Assembly: GCF_001715295.1 (NCBI RefSeq)
Contig: NZ_MDKB01000006.1
Span: 1-64,000 of the forward strand
Source: Streptomyces griseus
Lineage (GTDB): Bacteria > Actinomycetota > Actinomycetes > Streptomycetales > Streptomycetaceae
Length of the DNA: 64,000 bases
Direction: 5' to 3'
Below, one piece after another: positions 8,678 through 17,648 of the stretch. The stretch's first letter is position 1; every line of letters begins with the position of its first letter. A program made the position numbers and the translations under genes. The notes beneath the pieces are model-generated. The model was not told the DNA's origin. It saw nothing but the letters and a program-made list of their open reading frames with translations, and ran no database searches.

Positions 8678-8860
8678 TCACGCGGGGCGGCGGGCCTCGT
8701 CGACGAGCAGGACCGGGATGCCGTCCCGTACCGGGTAGGCCAGGCCGCAGTCCGCGCCGGTGCAGACCAGCTCGGGGTCGTCGGCTGCGGACCGGTCGTC
8801 GAGCGCGGCGTGGCAGGCCGGGCAGGCGAGGATCTCCAGGAGGCCGGCTTCGAGCGGCAT
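8678..8860 (-). CDS. Trm112 family zinc-ribbon protein
   Basis: The protein has 60 residues and starts MPLEAGLLEILACPACHAAL. Four cysteines (C13, C16, C33, C38) in CPAC and CTGADC form the Trm112 zinc ribbon, followed by the family ending AYPVRDGIPVLLVDEAR. In eukaryotes and some archaea Trm112 activates methyltransferases. The bacterial YcaR-like homologues are of unknown role. In Streptomyces the gene sits between manB and the SIS gene. An AAGGGACC ribosome-binding site precedes ATG 8860. Confidence 0.9.
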   Translation of the reverse strand: MPLEAGLLEILACPACHAALDDRSAADDPELVCTGADCGLAYPVRDGIPVLLVDEARRPA

Positions 8861-9280
8861 GGGGTGGGTCCCTTCGAGCATGCGGTACGGATCGGCGCGG
8901 GCCGTGCGAGGTCCGCGGCGCCGGTACGGATCGGGTGCGGACCGGTCGGGGTCCGCGCGCTGGGGCGTCGTCAGCCTACCGCCGGGCCGGGAGGGATGCG
9001 GCCCGGCAGGTCCTGGCCGGCCGCGTATACGCCGGTGCGGGCAGGGCGGGGGCGGCGCGGCGGGCGGCTCCCGGGTGCCTCGAGGACCGGACGGCACCCA
9101 GGAGCCCGCGCCGGGGCGCACTCCGGAGCGCCACGCCTCCGGCCGGCACGGCTTGCGGGCCGCGGGCCGCCGATGAACCACCGACCCCCAGGAGCACCCG
9201 CCACCCGCACCACCGGAGAACCACTGCCACCGCCCCCGGGAGCACCCGCCGCGGCACCGCCCCCGTGCGAAGGACAGCCC
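8861..9280. other. 420-bp gap between manB and the Trm112-like gene
   Basis: This stretch is very G+C rich and low in complexity, with C/A-rich runs on the plus strand around 9175-9265. No frame in it has convincing codon bias plus a ribosome-binding site. I see no clear promoter and no long perfect inverted repeat. It is most simply an untranslated spacer that may carry the promoter of the Trm112-SIS-manA group. Confidence 0.4.
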
Positions 9281-10645
9281 TCAGGCGCGGACCAGGGCCA
9301 GGACCTCGTCGCGTACCGCCGTCATCGTCCTGGGGTCGCGGGCCTCGACGTTCAGACGCAGCAGCGGTTCCGTGTTCGAAGCGCGGAGGTTGAACCACCA
9401 GTCGGTGCTCGTCACCGTGAGGCCGTCGAGGTCGTCGAGGCTCACGTCGTCGCGGCTCCCGTACGCCTCCCTGATCGCCTCCAGCCGGCCCACCTGGTCG
9501 GCGACGGTGGAGTTGATCTCGCCGGAGCCCGCGTAGCGGTCGTAGCGGTCGACGAGCCCGGAAAGGGGTCCCTCCTGGCCACCGAGTGCGGCCAGGACGT
9601 GGAGGGCGGCCAGCATGCCCGTGTCGGCGTTCCAGAAGTCGCGGAAGTAGTAGTGAGCGGAGTGCTCACCGCCGAAGATCGCCCCGTGCTCGGCCATCTC
9701 CGCCTTGATGAAGGAGTGGCCGACGCGGGTACGGACGGGCTTGCCGCCGCTCTCGCGGACGACCTCGGGGACCGACCAGGAGGTGATCAGGTTGTGGATG
9801 ACCGTGCCCGTGCCGCCGTTGCGCGCGAGCTCCCGCGCGGCGACCAGAGCGGTGATCGCCGAGGGCGAGACGCCCTCGCCGCGCTCGTCGACGACGAAAC
9901 AGCGGTCGGCGTCGCCGTCGAAGGCGAGACCGAGGTCGGCACCCTCGGCGAGGACGCGGGCCTGGAGGTCGACGATGTTCCTGGGGTCGAGCGGGTTGGC
10001 CTCGTGGTGGGGGAAGGTGCCGTCCAGTTCGAAGTACATCGGGACGAGGTCGAGCGGGAGACCGGCGAACACGGTCGGGACGGTGTGCCCGCCCATGCCG
10101 TTGCCCGCGTCCACGACGACCTTGAGGGGGCGGATCCCGGCGAGGTCGACGAGGCCCAGCAGATGCGCCGCGTAGTCGGCGAGGGTGTCGCGCTCGGTGA
10201 CCACGCCCGGGGCGGCGGCCGTCTCCGGGGCGCCGTGCTGCGACCAGTCCTCGACGAGCGTGCGGATCTCGGTCAGGCCGGTGTCCTGGCCGACGGGGGC
10301 GGCTCCGGCGCGGCACATCTTGATGCCGTTGTACTGCGCCGGGTTGTGCGAGGCGGTGAACATCGCCCCGGGGAGGTCCAGCGCCCCCGAGGCGTAGTAC
10401 AGCTGGTCGGTCGAGCAGAGTCCGATGAGGGTCACGTCGGCTCCGCGTGCCGTCGCACCGCGGGCGAAGGCCGCGGCCAGACCGGGCGAGGAGGGCCGCA
10501 TGTCGTGGCCGACGACGAGGGCGTCCGCGTCCGTGACCTGGACGAAAGCGGCGCCGAACAGTTCGGCGAGCGGCTCGTCCCACTGGTCGGGCACCACTCC
10601 GCGCACGTCGTACGCCTTCACGAGCTGCGACAGGTCAGCAACCAC
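9281..10645 (-). CDS. manB: Phosphomannomutase/phosphoglucomutase
   Basis: The enzyme has 454 residues and converts mannose 6-phosphate to mannose 1-phosphate (and probably the glucose analogue). All four alpha-D-phosphohexomutase loops are visible: the catalytic phosphoserine loop MFTASHNPAQYNGIK, the Mg-binding FDGDADRCF, the sugar-specificity loop GGEHSAHYYF and the phosphate-binding loop RASNTEPLLRLNVEA. The start is GTG 10645, with a perfect AGGAGG seven bases upstream. It supplies mannose 1-phosphate to a guanylyltransferase such as the one at 23.3-24.4 kb. Confidence 0.95.
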   Translation of the reverse strand: MVADLSQLVKAYDVRGVVPDQWDEPLAELFGAAFVQVTDADALVVGHDMRPSSPGLAAAFARGATARGADVTLIGLCSTDQLYYASGALDLPGAMFTASHNPAQYNGIKMCRAGAAPVGQDTGLTEIRTLVEDWSQHGAPETAAAPGVVTERDTLADYAAHLLGLVDLAGIRPLKVVVDAGNGMGGHTVPTVFAGLPLDLVPMYFELDGTFPHHEANPLDPRNIVDLQARVLAEGADLGLAFDGDADRCFVVDERGEGVSPSAITALVAARELARNGGTGTVIHNLITSWSVPEVVRESGGKPVRTRVGHSFIKAEMAEHGAIFGGEHSAHYYFRDFWNADTGMLAALHVLAALGGQEGPLSGLVDRYDRYAGSGEINSTVADQVGRLEAIREAYGSRDDVSLDDLDGLTVTSTDWWFNLRASNTEPLLRLNVEARDPRTMTAVRDEVLALVRA

Positions 10646-10826
10646 GGCCGGTCCTCCTGGGGTCTTTACGGACCGCCCAAACTACCCGTCGGCCCTGCGG
10701 CATCCGCCGGGGGAGCATCCGGCGCCGTGCCCCGGACGACGGGTCGGTGGTGCGCCCGCGCGGGAACGGCGGAGGGGATCCCGGTCTCGGCGGCCGGGTG
10801 GGAGACAGCGGTGGCCCCGGCGGGTG

Positions 10827-11204
10827 TCAGGGTTCCGGAGAGCGCAGCACCCGGAGATGGCCACGGCGCGCGACCTCCACCGGGTCGGCCGCACGGGGCC
10901 CCCGCCCACCCGCCTGAGGCGCGCGGTCGTGAGGCCGGGCCGCTTCCCGTACGGCGTTGGCGAGGGCCTCCAGGTCGTCACCGCTGGGATGCGTGGGCCC
11001 GGAGGGGTCGGTGAGCCGGACGACCTCCCAGCCCCGGGGCGCCGTGAGCCGCTCACCGTGCTCGGCACAGAGGTCGTAGCAATGGGGCTCGGCATAGGTG
11101 GCGAGCGGGCCGAGGACCGCGGTCGAGTCGGCATAGACGTACGTCAGTGTCGCGACGGCGGGACGGCCGCACGCGGTTCGCGAACAGCGACGTACAGGGC
11201 TCAC
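10827..11204 (-). CDS. DUF3499 family protein
   Basis: The protein has 125 residues starting (V)SPVRRCSRTACGRPAVATL. Cysteines in RRCSRTACGRP and in EPHCYDLCAEH form two CxxxC/H-type pairs suggesting a zinc-ribbon-like fold. This is the actinobacterial DUF3499 family, found next to manB and a zincin-like gene in many actinomycetes; function unknown. GTG 11204 is chosen because the family starts at SPVRRCSRT. A GTG at 11285 would add 27 residues without similarity. No good Shine-Dalgarno sequence precedes 11204, so the start is less sure than the gene. Confidence 0.85.
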   Translation of the reverse strand: MSPVRRCSRTACGRPAVATLTYVYADSTAVLGPLATYAEPHCYDLCAEHGERLTAPRGWEVVRLTDPSGPTHPSGDDLEALANAVREAARPHDRAPQAGGRGPRAADPVEVARRGHLRVLRSPEP

Positions 11205-11413
11205 GATGTTGGACGGTACCGCACTCTTGAGCGGGCTGCGACGACTCTCCCCCAGGTTGCCTGAACGTGTCGCCCGGTGACGCACAGCCCGAATCGTTTC
11301 TGCACGGCCGCCCCGACCTGCGTGGCAGCCGGTCCGCGCGGAGGTGGAACGCGTCCGTGCCTACCGCCGGGGGAACATGAGCGGGCGTTCGGCGAGGAGT
11401 CGGCGATCGGACG

Positions 11414-11433
11414 AGAGTCCGGATCCGGACTCT
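11414..11433. promoter_or_regulatory. 20-bp perfect palindrome in the DUF3499/zincin divergent promoter region
   Basis: AGAGTCCGGATCCGGACTCT is a spacerless perfect palindrome. It lies in the 321-bp region between two divergent genes (10827-11204 and 11526-11954), a typical place for an operator that a dimeric regulator binds. The rest of this gap has no gene I can support. An AGGAGAG lies at 11503-11509 ahead of the plus-strand gene. Confidence 0.5.
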
Positions 11434-11525
11434 TCGCTGGCCGGAATGTTCAGATGTGGACACGGGAACGGCACCCGGAGCAGCCGTGATCCGCAGGACC
11501 GTAGGAGAGTTACGCTGCGTCGGTG

Positions 11526-11954
11526 ATGGACAGTCCCGTACCTTCCCACCCGTCCGAGCCACGCCCCCGCCGCCGCGACCGTCACGGCCGCGGCATGCGC
11601 GGACCGGTCGCCCCGCCCCAGGTGCCGCTGTCCGTCAGCAGGGCGGAGAGCTTCCGCGACCTGGTCCAGGATTCCGTGGAGCGGCTGGAGCGGCGCTGGC
11701 CCCAGCTGACGGACGTCGACTTCCTGGTGCTGGACGTGCCGGGGTCGCTGGAGGAGACGGTACCGCTCGGCCGTGCGGTGTCCGCCGTGAAGGGGCGGCC
11801 CGCGCAGATCGTCGTCTACCGGCGCCCCGTCGAGATCCGCGCGAAGGGCCGCGACGAGCGCGCCCTGCTCGTGCACGAGGTCGTGGTGGAGCAGGTCGCC
11901 GAGCTGCTCGGCCTCTCCCCCGAGTCGGTCGACCCGCGGTACGGGCAGGACTGA
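11526..11954 (+). CDS. Zincin-like metallopeptidase family protein with an altered active-site motif
   Basis: The protein has 142 residues. After a basic N-terminal stretch (PRPRRRDRHGRGMRG), the C-terminal 100 residues match the small bacterial zincin (metallopeptidase) family. The active-site region reads LLVHEVVVEQVAELLGL, so HExxH is replaced by H-E-x3-E-Q. The first His and Glu are present but the second metal His is not. The same variant occurs in other Streptomyces versions as I remember them, so it is probably a fixed feature rather than damage, and peptidase activity is doubtful. GTG 11523 and ATG 11526 are adjacent starts; AGGAGAG lies about 16 bases upstream. Confidence 0.82.
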   Translation: MDSPVPSHPSEPRPRRRDRHGRGMRGPVAPPQVPLSVSRAESFRDLVQDSVERLERRWPQLTDVDFLVLDVPGSLEETVPLGRAVSAVKGRPAQIVVYRRPVEIRAKGRDERALLVHEVVVEQVAELLGLSPESVDPRYGQD

Positions 11955-11983
11955 CCCCCCGCCCGCTGCGGGCGAGGGGTCAG
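11951..11983 (+). terminator. Hairpin terminator overlapping the zincin gene stop
   Basis: CTGACCCC-C-CGCCCG pairs with CGGGCG-A-GGGGTCAG around a CTG loop, with one mismatch. The stop codon lies inside the left arm. No T tract follows. Confidence 0.6.
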
Positions 11984-12068
11984 CCACCGGGACCGGCCCG
12001 GCCGCAGGCCGCGACCGCCCGCGGACCCTGAGCGCCGTCCCGCACCTGTCCGGAGCGCCCGGGACGCC

Positions 12069-13598
12069 TCAGCGGTCGAGGACCGACAGATCCTGCTCCG
12101 CGGCGGGTACCGCGACCGTGCCCCTGTCGTCCGGCATCGTCTGCACCGTGAACATGTCGATGCCGTTCTCCGGGACGGTGAGCGTGCGGGCCGCGTGGAC
12201 GGGACCGCCCGACTCCGGCTCCACGGTCAGCGCGTAGGCGCCCTTGAGCCCGGACGGGGCCTCGGGGACGACTTCGAGGGTCGTCCCGCCCTTGACCGTG
12301 TACGACGTGACGGTGCTCTCCCCGCCCTCGCTGCCCGCGGACGCCGTCACCTTGACCTTCGCCGTCGCACCCGGCGCGGTCAGGGACAGCACCGAACCCT
12401 TCGCCCGGTTGTCGGCGACGCTCGCCCGCGGGCCCACGGGCCCGGTCGCCGGAATGTACGCGATCTCCTGCTTCGCACCGGTGCCGCGCACCACGCGCAG
12501 CGCGGCGACGATCGGTGTGCCGCTGCCGGTCTCGGGGGTCAGCCGGAGCGAGCCGGGCTCCTTCCGGGTGACGTCCTTGAGGTCGACGCTCGCGGTCATC
12601 TGCGACTTGATGTGCAGGGTGTCGTTGCCGGCCGGTGAGAACGTCGCGTTCTTGCCAAGGAGTTGGACCTTCACATCGGCGTCGGCCTCACCCGGCGCGA
12701 AGGCCACCAGGCGTACGGAGGTGGCGTCGGCGGGGATGCCGGGCAGGACCAGGGCGCCCGCCGGATCGGCGGAGGCGGCCAGCCAGTCACTGCCCGCCTT
12801 CTCGTCGCCGACCCTGACGACCGCGCCGACGCGGCCGGCCCGGGTGGTCACGTGGACCGTCACGTCGTCCACGGCCTCGGTGGTGAGCGTGGAGACGAGC
12901 AGCGGGACGCTCCCCCCGGGCGGGACCGTGATGCCTTCGGCGGCATCGGACTTGAGAGGGCCCTCGGGTCCGTACAGCTCGATGTCGGCCACGGCGGCGG
13001 TGTCGTCCGGGTTGGTCAGGTGGACGTAGTCCTGGCGGCCCTCCGACGTGCTCGCGCCCGGGAACCAGAAGTCCGTGTCCGGGGCGGTGCAGCTGACGCC
13101 GAGGAGACCGCGTGCGTCGCCCGCCGAGGTCATGGTCGTCTGCTGGGCGGTCCAGCCCGGGGCCAGCCGGCCGGTGGCCGTGCCGATCAGGGCGGGGGCG
13201 TCGGACGCGGAGGTCTCGGCGGTGACCGGCTTGCCGGACTCCTCCAGGGCTACGACGGGCTTGCCCGCCTCCTTCTTCGCCTTCTCGGAGTCCTTCTCCT
13301 CGTCCTTGTCCGCCGGCTTCTCCTCCTCGTCCGCCGGCGGCGGCACCGACCGGGTCAGCGCGGCCGTGCCGGCCTCCCCGCCGCCCTCCCCCGCGGGGGT
13401 GAACGACGTGTACGTGGTGTCCGCCAGCTCCGAACTGCTGGGAGCCGGGCAGAGCAGGCTGGAGCGCTCCACGGGCAGCCGGGCTGCGGCCTTCGCCTCC
13501 GGTGCGCCCGTGTCGCCGGGCGCGTTGAGCGCGGCGAACCCGGTGACGGCGGCGAGGGCGACGGCTCCCGCGATGAGGGACAGGGGGGTGGACTTCAC
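12069..13598 (-). CDS. DUF5719 family secreted or membrane-anchored protein
   Basis: The protein has 509 residues. GTG 13598 is followed by a short basic start and one hydrophobic segment (LSLIAGAVALAAVTGFAAL), a signal peptide or anchor. Next come a low-complexity acidic/Lys-rich stretch (about residues 85-115, EEEKPADKDEEKDSEKAKK) and beta-rich repeats typical of DUF5719. The GTG overlaps the TGA of the preceding glycosyltransferase gene (GTGA), so the two are translationally coupled. The pairing suggests an extracytoplasmic partner for the multi-pass enzyme; the role is unknown. Confidence 0.85.
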   Translation of the reverse strand: MKSTPLSLIAGAVALAAVTGFAALNAPGDTGAPEAKAAARLPVERSSLLCPAPSSSELADTTYTSFTPAGEGGGEAGTAALTRSVPPPADEEEKPADKDEEKDSEKAKKEAGKPVVALEESGKPVTAETSASDAPALIGTATGRLAPGWTAQQTTMTSAGDARGLLGVSCTAPDTDFWFPGASTSEGRQDYVHLTNPDDTAAVADIELYGPEGPLKSDAAEGITVPPGGSVPLLVSTLTTEAVDDVTVHVTTRAGRVGAVVRVGDEKAGSDWLAASADPAGALVLPGIPADATSVRLVAFAPGEADADVKVQLLGKNATFSPAGNDTLHIKSQMTASVDLKDVTRKEPGSLRLTPETGSGTPIVAALRVVRGTGAKQEIAYIPATGPVGPRASVADNRAKGSVLSLTAPGATAKVKVTASAGSEGGESTVTSYTVKGGTTLEVVPEAPSGLKGAYALTVEPESGGPVHAARTLTVPENGIDMFTVQTMPDDRGTVAVPAAEQDLSVLDR

Positions 13599-16500
13599 TC
13601 GGACTCGCCTCGCGATGCGTTGCCGTGCGGCCAGGGGCCCTGGCCCGGGGCTTGGTTCTCGTCGTGCCCGTCGTACGGGGCGGTGTTCTGCTGCCCGTCG
13701 TACGGGGCGCCCTCGCCGCCCGTTCCCGGGGCGTAGGGCTGCTGCTGGGCGTAGCCGTACGGATCGTAGGCGCCTTGCTGCTGGTAGGCGTCCTGCTGGT
13801 ACGGATCCTGGGGGTACGCCCCCTGCTGGTACTGATCGGTCCGGTAGTAGGGCTCGGCCTGGTACTGGCCGGCTTCCTGGGCGGCCTGGTACGGGTCGTA
13901 GCCGGCGCCCTGGTACTGCTGGGCCTCCCACCCGCCGTCCCCGTAGCCGGTCTGCCCGGCCGCCGCGTACACGTCGGTACCGTCCTGGCCGGCCGCGTCC
14001 GGCCCCGCGGGGTACGGATCGCTGCTCTGCTGCGCCGGGATGTAGCCCTCCTGGGCCGGCTCGGCCGCGTCCGGGGCGGTCTCGCCCCGCGGGTCCTGCG
14101 ACGCCCCGTACGCGACGGCCGCCCCATCGGTCTCGCCGCGTGGACCGGACTCGCCGGCCTCACCGTTCTCCCCGGCCGTGGCGGCCTCCGCCTGGGCGGC
14201 GGCCCGCAGCCTGCGCGCCCGGCGTCCCTCGCCCGCGACCGGTTCGGCCGCGACGGCCTCGGTCTCCTCCGGCAGGTCGTCGTCGATCTCCCGGCGACGG
14301 CCCGGCAGGGCCAGGACCACCAGCACGACGCCGAGCGCGACCTGGGCCCAGACCCAGGCGGTGTGCGTGAGCGGGGTCTCGTAGGTGAGGTCCAGCCTGC
14401 CGCCCTCGGCGGGGAGCGCGAAGCCCTGCGCCCAGCCGTCCAGCGTCCTGGGCTCGAGCGTCCGGCCGTCCAGCGTGGCCTGCCAGCCCGGATCGGCGCC
14501 GTCGGCGATCCGCAGCACCCGGCCGGCCTCGCCTGCGGGGATCTCGGAGTGCGCCTCGACGGGCTGCGAACCGACGGTCACCGGCTCTGCGCCCTCACCG
14601 GCAGGCACGATCATGACGCGGGAGACCTGACGGTCGACCCGCCACAGGGCGCTGCCGTCCAGCTGGCTGAGCCGGCTCAGGCCCGGGGTCGCGTCCAGCA
14701 CCCGGTTCATCTCCCGGGGCGCCCCGTCGCGTACGAGGACGTACCGGATCGCGAAGCCGCTGAGCTGGCTGCCCTGGTCCGCGCCGGAACCCGCGACGAG
14801 GTTGGCGACGACCTTGTCCAGGTGGGCGTTGCCGCCGCCCGCCTCGGTGAGCTCGGCGTCACCGAGCCGGGCGCCCGAGCCCCGGACCAGGCTGTACGAG
14901 ACGGCCGCGGGCGACGAGCCCGCGAGGACCAAGGTCCGCGGCTGGTCCCGGGTGGTGCTCTCCTCCGCGACGAAGGCGGGCACCTGGACCGGGTCGCGGC
15001 GCTCCAGCGGACCGGCGGCACCGCCGATCATCCAGCCCGCCGCGGCCAGTACGGGAGCGATACCGGCGGCCAGCGCGATCAGTGCGGCGACCGGCTGGCG
15101 CCAGCCGAAGCTGAGCTCCGCGACCCGCACCCGGGCACCGTCGGCGCCGACGAGCGCGGCGGCGATCAGCGCGCTGCCGTAGACGAGGGTCGCGGGACCC
15201 GCCCAGGTGGACCCGTTGGAGAGCCCCGCGAAGAACAGACCGACGAGCGCGGTGGCCCAGGCGGCACGGACGGCGAACTGCCGCTCACCGCGCAGGAGCG
15301 CGGCCAGCGCGGCCAGGACCACACCCAGGAGCAGGACACCGCCGACGGCCTTGGGCCCACCGGGGCTGATGCCGAGCAGGTCCACGGCGGTCGCCGTTCC
15401 CGCGCCCAGGTCCCGTCCGGCTTCCCTCAGGAAGCCGGACGGGCCGGTCAGCAGCGACAGCGACCAGGGCGCGAGGACCAGCAGCGGCGTTCCCACCGTG
15501 GCCAGGAAGCGCAGCGCGTACGCGGTGATGTCACCGCGGCGCAGGACCAGGACCCCGAGCCCGAGGACGACCGCGAGCGGCCAGACGACCGGTGTGAAGG
15601 CCATGGAGACGGTGAGCAGCAGGGTGTACGCCCAGGTGGCGCGCCAGCTGCCGCGGGTGGTGCCGTCGCCGCGCATCCCGTGCGCCGCGACGGCGGCGCG
15701 GGCGATCAGGGGCAGCAGCACGGCCAGCACGGCGGTGCCGATGCGGCCTGTGGCCAGCGCCCCCGTCGCGGCGGGCAGGAAGGCGTAGGCGACGCTCGCC
15801 CAGGCTCGCAGCAGCCGGGATTCCAGCAGCGGCCGGGAGGCGAAGTACGCGGTGAGCCCGGCGAGCGGGACGGAGCAGACCAGCAGCACGGTGAGCGCGA
15901 AGCCCGTGGAGCCGAGGAACAGGGCCGACAGGGCGGCGACCATCGCGAGGTAGGGCGGAGCGGTCTGGGTGCCACCGGTGCCGACCGTGTGCCAGGCGTC
16001 CGCGTACCGCCCCCAGAGGTCGGAGACGTCCGCCGGGGCCGGCAGCAGTGCGCCGCCCGCGAGGGCACCGCCGCTGAGGAGGCCGCGGCAGGCGACCAGG
16101 GAGACCAGGAGGAGGAGCGCGAAGAGCACGGGGCCGGGCTTGCGCACGATGCGCTTGACCCGGGCGAACTGCTCGATCTCCAGGAAGTCGGCGTCGTCGC
16201 CGCCGGGTCCGGATTCCACGGCTCCGTGCCGTGAACCGCCGGAGTCGGAGTCGGTGCGGCTGCCGAAGTTGCCCGCGACCTGTTCGACGGTGGCCCGGAC
16301 GGTCGCGCCGGGCGGCGGGAAGAGGGACCGCAGCTCGGCGGCGTCCACCCCGCCCTTGCCGCGTGCGCGGCGCGCGGCGAGGATCCGCCCGGGGCGCAGC
16401 AGGGTGCCGAAGAGCCCGGCGACCTCGTCGAGCGCTTGCCCGGGTGCCTTGCCGACGAGGTAGGCGAGCGTGCGGAGCAGGGTGCCGAGGACGATGCGGA

Positions 16501-17455
16501 GCAACGCCCAGGGCAGCTGCCTGCCCCGTGCGTTGGCGAGCATCGCGTAGACGGCGCCGGCCTTGTCGACGCGGTGCGGACTGGCGACGGAGCGTCCGGC
16601 GCAGTCGATGGGGCGGCGTTCCCTGGCGGAGGCCTCGGCGTGCCGCAGAACCGCGTCGGGCGCCACGAGCACGCGGTGGCCGGCCATGTGGGCCCGCCAG
16701 CAGAGATCCACGTCGTCACGCATGAGCGGCAGCCTGCGGTCGAAGCCGCCGAGTTCCTCCCAGACGTCGCGGCGCACGAGCATGCCGGCGGAGGAGACGG
16801 AGAGCACGGTGCGTACCTGGTCGTGCTGTCCCTGGTCCTGCTCGCGCCGGTCGAGTCCGGTCCAGCGGCGTCCGCTGTTGGCGATGGAGACGCCGACCTC
16901 GAGGAGCTGCTTGCGGTCGTACCAGCCACGCAGTTTGGGTCCGACGATCGCGGCGTGCTTGTCGGTGTCGACGACGCGGAGCATCTCGGCGAGCGCGTCC
17001 GGCTCGGGCGCGCTGTCGTCGTGGAGCAGCCAGAGCCACTGGACGGGCTCACCGTGCGGGAGGTCCGGCAGGTCGTAGGCGTCGTCGCGCCAGCTCCTGC
17101 TGACCGGGTCCCAGCCGCTGGGGCGCTTGAGGTACGGCAGGTCGTCGGGGGTGAGGACGCCGGCCGTGCGGGTCGCCTCGTCGACGGCGGTGCCGAAGCT
17201 CGTACGGCGTGCGAGGTGCAGGACGCGCTCACCGCCGAGCGCCTCCGAGACCAGGCGCGCGGAGTCGTCGGCGCTTCCCGTGTCGGCGGCGACGACGTTC
17301 TGTACGGGGCGTTCCTGCCCGAGCAGCCCGGTCAGCACGTCGGGCAGCCAGCGTGCGCCGTCGTGGGAGACGAGCACGGCGGTGACGACGTGCCGGGGGA
17401 ACTCTGGGGCGGCGGCGGCCGGATTCGGCGCCGCCGGGTGGCTGTGCACGGACAT
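13595..17455 (-). CDS. Giant GT2-family glycosyltransferase with multi-pass membrane domain and Tyr/Gln-rich tail
   Basis: The protein has 1286 residues. Residues about 15-330 form a GT-A (family 2) domain: VTAVLVSHDGARWLPDVL at the nucleotide site, the LLHDDSAPEPDALAEML acidic motif, and MRDDVDLCWRAHMAGHRVLV as acceptor/catalytic region. Then come about a dozen hydrophobic helices (residues about 430-830), an extracellular domain, a last helix (AQVALGVVLVVLALPG) and a cytoplasmic tail. The last 110 residues are an extreme Tyr/Gln/Pro/Gly low-complexity tail with units such as QYQQGAYPQDPYQQ. The enzyme probably transfers a lipid-linked sugar at the membrane for cell-wall polysaccharide. GGAGGG precedes ATG 17455, chosen over an upstream in-frame ATG at 17509. 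It is transcribed upstream of, and coupled to, DUF5719. Confidence 0.9.
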   Translation of the reverse strand: MSVHSHPAAPNPAAAAPEFPRHVVTAVLVSHDGARWLPDVLTGLLGQERPVQNVVAADTGSADDSARLVSEALGGERVLHLARRTSFGTAVDEATRTAGVLTPDDLPYLKRPSGWDPVSRSWRDDAYDLPDLPHGEPVQWLWLLHDDSAPEPDALAEMLRVVDTDKHAAIVGPKLRGWYDRKQLLEVGVSIANSGRRWTGLDRREQDQGQHDQVRTVLSVSSAGMLVRRDVWEELGGFDRRLPLMRDDVDLCWRAHMAGHRVLVAPDAVLRHAEASARERRPIDCAGRSVASPHRVDKAGAVYAMLANARGRQLPWALLRIVLGTLLRTLAYLVGKAPGQALDEVAGLFGTLLRPGRILAARRARGKGGVDAAELRSLFPPPGATVRATVEQVAGNFGSRTDSDSGGSRHGAVESGPGGDDADFLEIEQFARVKRIVRKPGPVLFALLLLVSLVACRGLLSGGALAGGALLPAPADVSDLWGRYADAWHTVGTGGTQTAPPYLAMVAALSALFLGSTGFALTVLLVCSVPLAGLTAYFASRPLLESRLLRAWASVAYAFLPAATGALATGRIGTAVLAVLLPLIARAAVAAHGMRGDGTTRGSWRATWAYTLLLTVSMAFTPVVWPLAVVLGLGVLVLRRGDITAYALRFLATVGTPLLVLAPWSLSLLTGPSGFLREAGRDLGAGTATAVDLLGISPGGPKAVGGVLLLGVVLAALAALLRGERQFAVRAAWATALVGLFFAGLSNGSTWAGPATLVYGSALIAAALVGADGARVRVAELSFGWRQPVAALIALAAGIAPVLAAAGWMIGGAAGPLERRDPVQVPAFVAEESTTRDQPRTLVLAGSSPAAVSYSLVRGSGARLGDAELTEAGGGNAHLDKVVANLVAGSGADQGSQLSGFAIRYVLVRDGAPREMNRVLDATPGLSRLSQLDGSALWRVDRQVSRVMIVPAGEGAEPVTVGSQPVEAHSEIPAGEAGRVLRIADGADPGWQATLDGRTLEPRTLDGWAQGFALPAEGGRLDLTYETPLTHTAWVWAQVALGVVLVVLALPGRRREIDDDLPEETEAVAAEPVAGEGRRARRLRAAAQAEAATAGENGEAGESGPRGETDGAAVAYGASQDPRGETAPDAAEPAQEGYIPAQQSSDPYPAGPDAAGQDGTDVYAAAGQTGYGDGGWEAQQYQGAGYDPYQAAQEAGQYQAEPYYRTDQYQQGAYPQDPYQQDAYQQQGAYDPYGYAQQQPYAPGTGGEGAPYDGQQNTAPYDGHDENQAPGQGPWPHGNASRGESE

Positions 17456-17648
17456 CGAGGTACGGGCCCTCCGGCCGGGTCCGGAGGGGCGTCCCCCCGG
17501 GGGCTGCATCGGTGTACACGCGCGCCCCGGCGGGGCGTTGGCGCGTCTCTCGGACGGGGCCCCACACTAACGGTACGAATGTGCGCCCCGCGCCGAGCGG
17601 TTGACCGGCGGGGAGGGAAGGCGCCCGGGCGGCCGGGCGCGTGGTGCG

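Noticed and set aside
8861..9280. Small gene in the manB-Trm112 gap
   Set aside because: Short open frames exist on both strands, but they lack a ribosome-binding site, family resemblance and normal codon use.
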